Shown: positions 27,696-35,967 of the stretch, one piece after another
Position numbering within the stretch: the first letter of the stretch is position 1
Layout of the letters: each line of letters begins with the position of its first letter
Assembly: GCF_004354915.1 (NCBI RefSeq)
Contig: NZ_SMSI01000002.1
Location: forward strand, 310,001-374,000
From: Pseudohoeflea suaedae
GTDB lineage: Bacteria > Pseudomonadota > Alphaproteobacteria > Rhizobiales > Rhizobiaceae
Direction: 5' to 3'
Length of the DNA: 64,000 nucleotides
Made by a program: the position numbers and the translations under genes
The notes under the pieces: generated by a model
The model's database searches: none
What the model was told of the DNA's origin: nothing
Seen by the model: the letters and a program-made list of their open reading frames with translations, nothing else

Positions 27696-29255
27696 ATGAG
27701 AAAACTGCTGGCTGCAGCCTTCGGTGCCCTGAGTTTGCTTCTGGCATCGCCCGCGATGTCGCAGACGCCGCCAAACGTTGCGATCGTCGGGCAGATCGCC
27801 GAGCCCAAATCCCTCGATCCCGCCGCCGTGACCGCGGTCAACGACTTCCGCATCCTCGTCAACGTCTATGACGGGCTGACGCGCTACCGCGACGGCACAC
27901 TGGAAGTGGAACCGGCACTGGCCGAGAGCTGGGAGATTTCCGAGGACGGCAAGACCTATACGTTCAAGCTGCGCTCCGGCGTGACGTTCCACGACGGGTC
28001 CGAGTTCAACGCGGAGGCGGTGAAATTCAATTTCGACCGCATGCTCAAGGAAGATCATCCCTTCCACGATACGGGGCCGTTCCCGCTCGCCTTCTTCTTC
28101 TCGTCCGTCGCGGAAGTGAACGTGATCGATGACCTCACCGTCGAATTCAAGCTGAACGCGCCCTATGCGCCGTTTCTCTCCAATCTCGCCTATCCGACCG
28201 GGCTGATCGTCTCGCCGGCGGCGGTCGAAGAATACGGCAAGGATTTCGGACGTCATCCGTCCGGCACCGGCGCCTTCAAGTTCGAGGAGTGGGAAGCCAA
28301 CGCCAAGGTGGTGGTGAGCCGCAACGAGGATTACTGGGACGGCGCCGCGCCGCTCGAGGCAATCGTCTATCGCCCGATCACCGACGCCAATACGCGCATC
28401 GCGGAAATGCTGGCGGGTGGTCTCGACATCATGGTCGAGGTTCCGCCGGACAGCCTGCAGCAATTTCGCGACAATGCCGAGTACAAGGTGCTCGAACAGG
28501 CCGGGCCGCACGTCTGGTTCCTGATCCTCAACCTCAAGGAAGGCCCGTTCTCCGACAAGCTGGTGCGTCAGGCCGCCAATTATGCAATCGACAAGAAGGC
28601 GTTGACCGAGAACGTGCTTCAGGGCACGGCCGACATCGCCGCCGGTCCGACCCCGCCGGCCTTCGCATGGGCCTATGACGAGAGCCTGGATCCTTATCCG
28701 TACGATCCGGAAAAGGCCAAGGAACTGCTCAAGGAGGCCGGCTATTCCGGCGAGCCGCTGACCTTCTACGTGACCGAAGGCGGTTCGGGCATGCTCGATC
28801 CTGTCGCCATGGGGACCGCGATCCAGGCGGATCTGCAGAAGGTCGGCATGAAGGTCAATATCGAGACCTACGAGTGGAACACCTTCCTCGACAAGGTAAA
28901 CCCCGGCCTCGAAGGCAAGGCCGACATGGCCGAAATGGCCTGGATGACCAATGATCCGGACACGTTGCCCTATCTGGCGCTGCGCTCGGAAGCCTTCCCG
29001 GACAAGGGGGGCTTCAACTCGGGCTATTATTCCAACCCGAAAGTCGATGAGCTGCTGAACGCGGCACGCGAGGCGACCGACCAGAGCGAGCGCGCCAAGC
29101 TCTACAAGGAAATGCAGCAGATCGTGCACGATGACGCGCCTTGGGTGTTCGTCGCCAACTGGAAGCAGAATGCCGTCACCAGGGCGGGCGTCGAGAACTT
29201 CAAGCTGCAGCCCTCCTTCTTCCTGATGCTGCAGAAGGTGACAAAACCGCAATAA
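27696..29255 (+). CDS. peptide/oligopeptide-type ABC transporter substrate-binding protein
   Basis: The 519-aa SBP family 5 protein has a signal peptide (1-22, ending PAMSQ). EPKSLDPAAVTAVNDF and LAESWEISEDGKTYTFKLR (about 68-86) are typical of this class. The length matches DppA/NikA-like proteins. The ATG at 27696 begins the signal peptide, and GGAG lies about 10 nt upstream. The ligand may be a dipeptide or, given the divergent carbamoylase, a carbamoylated amino acid or ureide. It is the first gene of a five-gene operon. Confidence 0.92.
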   Translation: MRKLLAAAFGALSLLLASPAMSQTPPNVAIVGQIAEPKSLDPAAVTAVNDFRILVNVYDGLTRYRDGTLEVEPALAESWEISEDGKTYTFKLRSGVTFHDGSEFNAEAVKFNFDRMLKEDHPFHDTGPFPLAFFFSSVAEVNVIDDLTVEFKLNAPYAPFLSNLAYPTGLIVSPAAVEEYGKDFGRHPSGTGAFKFEEWEANAKVVVSRNEDYWDGAAPLEAIVYRPITDANTRIAEMLAGGLDIMVEVPPDSLQQFRDNAEYKVLEQAGPHVWFLILNLKEGPFSDKLVRQAANYAIDKKALTENVLQGTADIAAGPTPPAFAWAYDESLDPYPYDPEKAKELLKEAGYSGEPLTFYVTEGGSGMLDPVAMGTAIQADLQKVGMKVNIETYEWNTFLDKVNPGLEGKADMAEMAWMTNDPDTLPYLALRSEAFPDKGGFNSGYYSNPKVDELLNAAREATDQSERAKLYKEMQQIVHDDAPWVFVANWKQNAVTRAGVENFKLQPSFFLMLQKVTKPQ

Positions 29256-29260
29256 GTGGG

Positions 29261-29293
29261 GGCCGCCGGCCGTCGGAAACGGGTCCGGCGGCC
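29261..29293 (+). other. intercistronic GC hairpin after peptide-binding-protein gene
   Basis: GGCCGCCGG (29261-29269) pairs with CCGGCGGCC (29285-29293), and an inner CCGT/ACGG stem extends it. There is no T-run. It begins 6 nt after the stop codon and lies 40 nt before the permease start, so it probably protects the binding-protein message. Confidence 0.6.
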
Positions 29294-29333
29294 GGTATCC
29301 ATTCGATCATTCTAGTCAGCGGGGCGATCCGGC

Positions 29334-30278
29334 GTGGGCCTTTACATCGCAAAACGGCTGCTTGCGGCCATTCCCGTCCTCTTCGGGCTGACGATCATCG
29401 TCTTCGTCATCATGTCGATGATCCCGGGCGATCCGGCGACCGCCATCCTCGGCTCCTATGCCACGCCTGAAAATGTCGAGAAACTCAACCGCGACCTCGG
29501 CCTGGACAAGTCGATGGTCGAGCAATATTTCATCTGGATCGGCAATCTGCTGCACGGCGATCTGGGGCGGTCCTACAGTCTCAACAAGCCCGTGCTCGAC
29601 GAGGTTCTGTCGCGGTTCAATGCCACGCTCATTCTCGCAGGCACCGCGCTCGTCATCTGTTCCATCCTCGGTCTGATCGCCGGCGTCGTCTCCGCCGTCC
29701 GCCAGTTCGGCCTCGCCGACAAGGTGATCACCTTCGTCGTGCTGATCGGCATTTCCGCGCCGTCCTTCTGGCTCGGGCTGATCCTGATCCTCTTGTTCGC
29801 GGTGAAGATCAAACTGTTCCCGGTCTCCGGCATGTACGCGAGCTATGGCGGCGGCGGACCGCTCGACCTGCTTCATCACCTCTTCCTCCCGGCCATGACG
29901 CTTGCGGTGGTGGCGACCGGCGTCATTGCCCGGCTGACGCGCACCGCGATGCTGGAAGTCCTGCGGCAGGACTATATCCGCACCGCCCGCGCCAAGGGGC
30001 TTTCCGAGAGCAGGGTCATCTACAAGCACGCCTTCAAGGCGGCTCTCGTTTCCGTCATTCCGGTGATCGGCATCCAGGCGGGTTTCGTGCTCGGCGGGGC
30101 GGTCTATATCGAGACGGTCTTCCAGTGGCCCGGTATCGGCTCGATGCTGGTGACCGCCATTTCCACCCGTGATCTCCTTCTTGTGCAGGGCGGGGTGCTT
30201 GTCGTGGCCGCTGCCTATGTGCTCTTCAATCTGGCCGCCGACGTGGTGCAGACCATCATCGATCCGAGGTTGCGCTGA
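29334..30278 (+). CDS. peptide-type ABC transporter permease (DppB-like)
   Basis: The 314-aa membrane protein has six predicted helices. The N-terminus YIAKRLLAAIPVLFGLTIIVFVIM and the cytoplasmic EAA loop (RTARAKGLSESRVIYKHAFKAAL, about 219-241) are typical of DppB/OppB. It starts with GTG at 29334. Its stop overlaps the start of the next gene by one base (TGATG), so the two halves of the translocation pore are translationally coupled. Confidence 0.92.
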   Translation: MGLYIAKRLLAAIPVLFGLTIIVFVIMSMIPGDPATAILGSYATPENVEKLNRDLGLDKSMVEQYFIWIGNLLHGDLGRSYSLNKPVLDEVLSRFNATLILAGTALVICSILGLIAGVVSAVRQFGLADKVITFVVLIGISAPSFWLGLILILLFAVKIKLFPVSGMYASYGGGGPLDLLHHLFLPAMTLAVVATGVIARLTRTAMLEVLRQDYIRTARAKGLSESRVIYKHAFKAALVSVIPVIGIQAGFVLGGAVYIETVFQWPGIGSMLVTAISTRDLLLVQGGVLVVAAAYVLFNLAADVVQTIIDPRLR

Positions 30279-32197
30279 TGGCGGACAAGCAGACGAAAAG
30301 CAGACCGTCGACATTCCGGCTGTTACTGAACAACCAGCTTGCGACCGCCGGTCTCGTCCTTTTCTCGCTTATCGTCGTGATTGCGCTGCTGGCGCCGGTG
30401 CTGCCGCTGCCCGATCCCGACCTGACGGCGCCGGCAGACCGGCTTCTGCCCGTCGGAACGGCCGGGCATCTTCTGGGCACCGATGCGCTCGGTCGCGATC
30501 TGTTCTCGCGGCTGATCTGGGGCGCGCGCGTCTCGCTCGCCGTCGGCATCTCGGCGACGCTGATTGCAGCCTTCTTCGGCTCGCTGATCGGGCTTGTCGC
30601 GGGCTATGCGGGCGGCAAGACCGATACGCTGTTGATGCGCGGCATCGATATGGTGATGGCGTTTCCCTATATCCTGCTGGCCCTCGCCATCGTGGCGGTG
30701 CTCGGCCCGGGACTTCTCAACGCGCTCTACGCCATCGCGGTCGTCAACATTCCCTTCTTCGCCAGAAACATCCGCGGCATCGCGCTGGGGCTGTCGCGGC
30801 GCGAATTCGTGGACGCGGCCCGGCTTTCCGGCAAGAGCCATGTCCAGATCCTCTTCGGCGAGGTGCTGCCCAACGTGCTGCCGGTCATCATCATCACCAT
30901 GTCGACCACCATAGGCTGGATGATCCTTGAAACCGCGGGTCTCTCATTTCTGGGTCTCGGTGCGCAGCCGCCGCAGGCGGATCTCGGTTCGATGCTGGGC
31001 GAGGGGCGCAAGATCCTCTTCACCTCGCCACATGTTTCGGTGGTGCCGGGGCTGATGATCTTCGTGCTCGTCATGTCGATCAACCTGCTTGGCGACGGCG
31101 TGCGCGACATTCTCGATCCAAGGCTGAAATCGGGCTCGCTCACACGGCCCGTCCCGCGCACCGCGGTCAGGCGCGAGACGGTACCCGAGACGATCGAGCG
31201 CGACCCGGACGCCATTCTCGACGTGCAGGGACTGCGGACCGAGTTCCGCATCGGGCCGGATGTCTACAAGGCGGTGGGCGGTGTCGATCTCAAGGTCGGC
31301 AAGGGAGAATGCCTCGGACTGGTCGGCGAATCCGGATCCGGCAAGTCCGTTTCCGCCATGTCGATCATGGGGCTGGTGCCGACGCCGCCCGGCAGTATCG
31401 TCGGCGGCGTGGCACTGCTGGGGGACGAAGATCTTTTCGCCGCGTCGGACGAACGAATCCGGCAGTTGCGCGGCTCCGCCGTCAGCCATGTCTTCCAGGA
31501 CCCGCTGTCGACGCTGCACCCGCTGTTTACCGTCGGCGACCAGCTGATCGAGGCGATCCGCGCGCACCAGCCGCTGAGCTACCGGCAGGCACGCGCCAGG
31601 GCCGAAGAGCTTTTGAAAACGGTTCGCATTCCAAACGCCGGAAGCAGGCTCGATTCCTACCCGCACGAGATGTCGGGCGGCATGCGCCAGCGCGTCTGCA
31701 TTGCCATGGCGCTCGCCAACGAGGCTGACGTCATCATCGCCGACGAGCCGACGACCGCGCTCGATGTCACCGTGCAGGCGCAGGTGCTGTCGCTCCTCGA
31801 CAAGCTGCGCAAGGAGCGCGACACCGGCATCCTGTTCATCACCCATGATTTCGGCGTGGTCTCGGCGATCTGCGACCGGGTCGCGGTCATGTATGCGGGC
31901 AAGATCGTGGAGACGGGAACGACGGAGGAAATCCTCACGGCGCCGAAACACCCCTATACGGCCAAGCTGATCGATTGCGTTCCGGTTCTGGGCGAGCCCG
32001 AGCGGCGGCTTGACGCCATCGAGGGGCGTCCGCCCGTCGTCAACCGTCTGCCCGATGGCTGCGCATTCGCGCCACGCTGCCCGCGCGCGCAGGCCGACTG
32101 CAGGTCAGGCGAGATGCCGATGAGACAATTCGGCGAGCGCCGCGCGGCCCGTTGCCTACATCCGCTCGAAGAGGAGAGGGAGGTCGAACATGTCTGA
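30278..32197 (+). CDS. fused peptide-type ABC permease (DppC) and ATPase (DppD)
   Basis: The 639-aa protein combines two usually separate subunits. Residues 1-285 are a DppC-like permease with GTDALGRDLFSRLIWG near 67-82 and an EAA loop near 180-200. A linker (285-310) leads to an ATPase with Walker A GESGSGKS near 350, signature MSGGMRQR near 467 and Walker B IIADEPT near 487. The C-terminal oligopeptide/dipeptide Cys cluster (CAFAPRCPRAQADC) is present. No stop or frameshift separates the parts. Such fusions occur in Rhizobiales peptide transporters. The end overlaps the next ATPase gene by 8 bp. Confidence 0.92.
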   Translation: MADKQTKSRPSTFRLLLNNQLATAGLVLFSLIVVIALLAPVLPLPDPDLTAPADRLLPVGTAGHLLGTDALGRDLFSRLIWGARVSLAVGISATLIAAFFGSLIGLVAGYAGGKTDTLLMRGIDMVMAFPYILLALAIVAVLGPGLLNALYAIAVVNIPFFARNIRGIALGLSRREFVDAARLSGKSHVQILFGEVLPNVLPVIIITMSTTIGWMILETAGLSFLGLGAQPPQADLGSMLGEGRKILFTSPHVSVVPGLMIFVLVMSINLLGDGVRDILDPRLKSGSLTRPVPRTAVRRETVPETIERDPDAILDVQGLRTEFRIGPDVYKAVGGVDLKVGKGECLGLVGESGSGKSVSAMSIMGLVPTPPGSIVGGVALLGDEDLFAASDERIRQLRGSAVSHVFQDPLSTLHPLFTVGDQLIEAIRAHQPLSYRQARARAEELLKTVRIPNAGSRLDSYPHEMSGGMRQRVCIAMALANEADVIIADEPTTALDVTVQAQVLSLLDKLRKERDTGILFITHDFGVVSAICDRVAVMYAGKIVETGTTEEILTAPKHPYTAKLIDCVPVLGEPERRLDAIEGRPPVVNRLPDGCAFAPRCPRAQADCRSGEMPMRQFGERRAARCLHPLEEEREVEHV

Positions 32198-33206
32198 GGC
32201 CGCCGCCATCGGCAAAGCGGCTGACGCGCCGCTTCTCTCGCTCGGAAAGGTGGAGCGCATTTTCGGCGGCGGACGGACGCTGTTCGGCGGTCGCCATCCG
32301 TCGGTTCATGCGGTTCAGGGGATTTCGCTCGACGTGAAGAAGGGCGAGACGCTCGGGATCGTCGGGGAATCGGGTTGCGGGAAATCGACGCTGGCGCGGA
32401 TGATCGCCGGGCTCGACGCGCCGTCGGGCGGCTCGATCACGTTCGAGGGCGAGGATCTGGTGGCGACGGCCAGGTCCGATCACCGGGCCGTCGCGCGGCG
32501 CATCCAGTATGTCTTCCAGGATCCGCTCGCCTCGCTCAATCCGCGCAAGACCATCCGCACCATTCTCGAAGCGCCGCTGATCCATCTGCTCAAAATGGAC
32601 AAGGCAAGGCGGGCGGAGCGCCTTGATGAACTGATGGATGCGGTCAATCTGGCGCCCGAATTTCTCGATCGCTACCCGCACGAATTTTCCGGCGGACAGG
32701 CGCAGCGGATCGGGATCGCCCGGGCGCTCGCCGCCGATCCGGAACTCATCGTGCTCGACGAGCCGGTCTCCGCGCTCGATGTTTCGGTGCAGGCGCAGGT
32801 GCTCAATATCCTCGCCGATCTGAAGTCGCGTTTCGGCCTGACCTTCCTGTTCATCAGTCATGACCTCTCGGTCGTCGAAAGCGTGTCGGACCGTGTCGCC
32901 GTTCTCTATTTCGGCCGCGTCGCCGAGCTTGCGCCCGGCAAGGCGCTCTTCAGGAAGCCGCGCCATCACTACACACGGCTGCTTCTCAACTCTGCCCCCG
33001 CGCCTGGCCGCCGTGATCTGGGCGCCGAGGATGCCGAGGCGGAGCTGCCCGATCCCTACAATCCGCCGCCGGGCTGCGCCTTCCATGCCCGCTGCGCGCA
33101 TGGCACCGATATCTGCACGAAAGAAATGCCGCTGCTCAAGTCCGCGCCGGGGAACCCCGCGCATCTGGCGGCCTGTCATCATCCGGAGAGCCATGACGAA
33201 GGTTAG
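32190..33206 (+). CDS. peptide-type ABC transporter ATP-binding protein (DppF-like)
   Basis: The 338-aa ATPase has Walker A GESGCGKST near 60, signature FSGGQAQR near 168 and Walker B LIVLDEPVSALD near 187. The C-terminal dipeptide/oligopeptide Cys motif (CAFHARCAHGTDIC) follows. It partners the ATPase half of the upstream fusion, giving the transporter two different nucleotide-binding domains. GAGGT precedes the ATG inside the end of the fusion gene. Its own end overlaps the GntR gene by 14 bp. Confidence 0.93.
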   Translation: MSEAAAIGKAADAPLLSLGKVERIFGGGRTLFGGRHPSVHAVQGISLDVKKGETLGIVGESGCGKSTLARMIAGLDAPSGGSITFEGEDLVATARSDHRAVARRIQYVFQDPLASLNPRKTIRTILEAPLIHLLKMDKARRAERLDELMDAVNLAPEFLDRYPHEFSGGQAQRIGIARALAADPELIVLDEPVSALDVSVQAQVLNILADLKSRFGLTFLFISHDLSVVESVSDRVAVLYFGRVAELAPGKALFRKPRHHYTRLLLNSAPAPGRRDLGAEDAEAELPDPYNPPPGCAFHARCAHGTDICTKEMPLLKSAPGNPAHLAACHHPESHDEG

Positions 33207-33990
33207 GGAGGAGAAGGGGGGCAGTCAGCCGCGCAAGCAGAAGCGGCCGGATCAGGCGGCCGACCGGCTGCGTGAGCGCATTCTGGAAGGAGGGCTGAAG
33301 CCCGGTGACCGGGTGCCGCCCGAGTGGATTGATCCGCGCGAACTGGGCGTCTCCCGCGGCAGCGCGCGCGAGGCGCTGAAGATCCTCGAGTTTCAGGGCA
33401 TGATCGCAAGCCGTACCGGTCCGGGCGGCGGCGTGTTCGTCTCGAGCGTCAGGTCCGAGGATGCGATCCGCACGATCGAGAACCTGTTCCTGTTCGGCGA
33501 TCCGACGATTTCCGACATCTATGCCATCCGCAAGGTTCTGGAGCCGGAACTGGCGGCGAGCGTCGCCGGGCAACTTTCCGAGGACGACTTCGCCGCCCTG
33601 CGCGAGACGATCCGCCTCTACGAAGACGAGCCGGAGACGGCGGAAGAGGAATATCGGCAGCGCATGGCGGAGCTCGACTTCCATTCGGAACTCGCCCGCC
33701 GGGCAAGCAACAGGGTTCTGGGCTTCATCTGCATTTTCATGGCGAGCCTCCTGCGGGATATGACGGTCTGCCGCGAAATCTACCGCGCCCCGGTTCCCCA
33801 TCTTCGCGAAACCGGCCTGAGTTACCAGATCCGGCTCATCCGCGCGATCAAGGCGGGACGCGCCGACGAGGCGCGGTTCATCATGCGCGACCACATGATC
33901 GAGGCCGAGACATACATGCTGGAAATGGCGGATATCCGAAAGCGCGGCAGCAGGGAAAATGAAGCGCCTGCCCAGCCGCGCGAGACATAG
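33193..33990 (+). CDS. GntR/FadR-type transcriptional regulator
   Basis: The 265-aa protein has a basic N-terminus (1-18), then a GntR winged helix (about 19-88) with RLRERILEGGLKPGDRVPPE and GVSRGSAREALKILEFQGMI, and an FCD effector domain (about 105-245). A conserved His in DFHSEL and later HMIEAE probably bind a metal. It starts at ATG 33193 after GGAGAG and overlaps the ATPase gene by 14 bp, so it is co-translated with the transporter. It most likely represses the ABC operon and perhaps the divergent amidase. Confidence 0.88.
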   Translation: MTKVREEKGGSQPRKQKRPDQAADRLRERILEGGLKPGDRVPPEWIDPRELGVSRGSAREALKILEFQGMIASRTGPGGGVFVSSVRSEDAIRTIENLFLFGDPTISDIYAIRKVLEPELAASVAGQLSEDDFAALRETIRLYEDEPETAEEEYRQRMAELDFHSELARRASNRVLGFICIFMASLLRDMTVCREIYRAPVPHLRETGLSYQIRLIRAIKAGRADEARFIMRDHMIEAETYMLEMADIRKRGSRENEAPAQPRET

Positions 33991-34051
33991 GCAGCACGGG
34001 CCGATCACGCGGGCGGCAAAGACGCAGCGGCGACAAAATGCCGGCCAGAAT

Positions 34052-34079
34052 TTGATTTCGCAGCGCAGCGCCCTACACT
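34052..34079 (+). promoter_or_regulatory. possible promoter of the NAGGN operon
   Basis: TTGATT (34052-34057), 16 nt, TACACT (34074-34079). Transcription would begin about 20 nt before the terminator hairpin at 34104 and about 90 nt before asnO. Confidence 0.35.
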
Positions 34080-34103
34080 CATTAGCGCAATCAAAAATCG
34101 GGA

Positions 34104-34129
34104 GGTGTGGGACAGCCGCACCTTTTTTT
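34104..34129 (+). terminator. intrinsic terminator in the asnO leader
   Basis: GGTGTGG (34104-34110) pairs with CCGCACC (34116-34122, one T-G pair) around GACAG, followed directly by seven T. It lies 114 nt after the GntR stop and 50 nt before asnO. It may simply end the ABC operon, but a possible promoter lies upstream of it, so an attenuator for the osmolyte operon is also possible. Confidence 0.75.
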
Positions 34130-34178
34130 ATATCCGTCGGCGGTTCGCCGCCCAAGCAAGAAGGACGATCAGCCCTCC

Positions 34179-35954
34179 ATGTGTGGAATAGCCGGAGAGA
34201 TTCGTTTTGATGGAAACTTTGCCGACGCCGGCGCGGTGGCGAAGATGCTCGATGTACTCGCGCCTCGCGGTCCCGACGGGACCGGGGTCGTGGCGCGCGG
34301 ACCGGTGGCCTTCGGGCATCGCAGGCTCAAGATCATCGACTTGTCGGAGAATTCCGCCCAGCCGATGACGGATTCCGATCTGGGCCTGACGATCACCTTC
34401 AACGGCTGTATCTACAACTACCCGGAACTCAGGGCGGAGCTCGAAGCCGAGGGCTACACCTTCTTCTCGCATGGGGACACCGAGGTCATCCTCAAGTCCT
34501 TCCACAAATGGGGCGAGGCCTGCGTCGAACGTTTCCACGGCATGTTCGCCTTCGCCATTCACGAACGCGCGACGGGCGCGGTGACGCTCGCGCGCGACCG
34601 GTTCGGCATCAAGCCGCTCTATCTCGCGCCGAAAGGCAAGCGCCTGCGTTTTGCCTCGTCGCTTCCCGCGCTCGTTGCCGCCGGCGATGTCGATACGGGG
34701 ATCGACCGTGCCGCGCTCCACAATTACATGAGCTTCCACGCGGTCGTGCCGGCGCCGCGGACGATCATTTCCGGCGTGCGCAAGCTGCCGCCGGCGACCA
34801 TTCGCCGGATCGAGGCCGATGGCACCGAGCGCGACCGCCGCTACTGGAATGCCTCCTATGAGCGCCGTTCCGAAGACAGGGGGCTGACCCGCGAAGACTG
34901 GCGCGACCGTGTGCTTGAAGCGCTGCGCACCGCCGTCCGCCGCCGCATGGTGGCCGACGTCCCGGTCGGCGTGCTGCTCTCCGGCGGCGTCGATTCCAGC
35001 GTCATCGTCGGTCTGCTTGCCGAGCAGGGCCAGCACGACCTGAAGACCTTCTCCATCGGTTTCGAGGAGGCCAATGGCGAGAAGGGCGACGAGTTCGTCT
35101 ATTCCGACCTGATCGCCAAGCGGTTCGAGACGGATCACAACAAGATCTTCGTGCCGGCGTCGGAGCTGATGGAACATCTGCCCTCGACCATCCAGGCGCA
35201 GTCCGAACCGATGGTCTCCTACGACAATATCGGCTTCTTCCTGCTGTCGCGCGAAGTCTCCAAGCATATCAAGGTCGTGCAGTCCGGGCAGGGTGCCGAC
35301 GAGGTGTTCGGCGGTTACCACTGGTACCCGCCACTTGCGAATTCCAACGACGTGGTGGGCGACTACGCCAAGGTCTTCTTCGACCGCGATCACAGGACGC
35401 TGTCCACACAGCTGAGCCCAGACTGGATGCCCGATCGCGACGAGAGCCTGGAATTCGTCCGCGACCATTTGATGGCGGCGGGCGCCGAGACGCCGGTCGA
35501 TCGGGCGCTGCGCCTCGATTCCGAGATCATGCTGGTCGACGACCCGGTCAAACGCGTCGACAACATGACGATGGCCTGGGGTCTCGAAGCGCGCGTTCCG
35601 TTCCTCGATCACGAGCTGGTCGAACTCGCCGCGACCATTCCGCAGGAGTTCAAGCTCAACGACAATGGCAAGGGCGTGTTGAAGGATGCGGCGCGGCTGG
35701 TGGTCCCTTCCGAGGTTATCGACCGGAAGAAGGGGTATTTCCCCGTGCCTCAGCTCAAATACATCCAGGGCGAGTTCCTCGACATGGTGCGCGACACGCT
35801 GACTTCGCAGAAGGCGAAGGAGCGCGAGCTGTTCCAGTCGGCATGGCTCGATCAGCTGTTCGCCGATCCGTCAGCCCATATCACGCCGCTGCGTGGTTCC
35901 GAACTCTGGCAGGCGGCGCTTCTGGAAATGTGGCTGCAGTCTCACAACCTGTAG
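34179..35954 (+). CDS. asnO: N-acetylglutaminylglutamine amidotransferase (asparagine synthase-like)
   Basis: The 591-aa protein makes the amide of N-acetylglutaminylglutamine, the last step to the osmoprotectant NAGGN. Residues 1-200 are a class II glutamine amidotransferase beginning MCGIAGE, so Cys2 is the nucleophile and fixes the start at 34179 despite an open frame back to 34107. The synthase domain has the PP-loop SGGVDSS near 268-274. The ribosome site AAGGA is rather distant (about 14 nt). The two downstream genes are the standard partners in NAGGN clusters, which separates it from housekeeping asparagine synthetase. Confidence 0.92.
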   Translation: MCGIAGEIRFDGNFADAGAVAKMLDVLAPRGPDGTGVVARGPVAFGHRRLKIIDLSENSAQPMTDSDLGLTITFNGCIYNYPELRAELEAEGYTFFSHGDTEVILKSFHKWGEACVERFHGMFAFAIHERATGAVTLARDRFGIKPLYLAPKGKRLRFASSLPALVAAGDVDTGIDRAALHNYMSFHAVVPAPRTIISGVRKLPPATIRRIEADGTERDRRYWNASYERRSEDRGLTREDWRDRVLEALRTAVRRRMVADVPVGVLLSGGVDSSVIVGLLAEQGQHDLKTFSIGFEEANGEKGDEFVYSDLIAKRFETDHNKIFVPASELMEHLPSTIQAQSEPMVSYDNIGFFLLSREVSKHIKVVQSGQGADEVFGGYHWYPPLANSNDVVGDYAKVFFDRDHRTLSTQLSPDWMPDRDESLEFVRDHLMAAGAETPVDRALRLDSEIMLVDDPVKRVDNMTMAWGLEARVPFLDHELVELAATIPQEFKLNDNGKGVLKDAARLVVPSEVIDRKKGYFPVPQLKYIQGEFLDMVRDTLTSQKAKERELFQSAWLDQLFADPSAHITPLRGSELWQAALLEMWLQSHNL

Positions 35955-35967
35955 GGGACGTGCCGAA

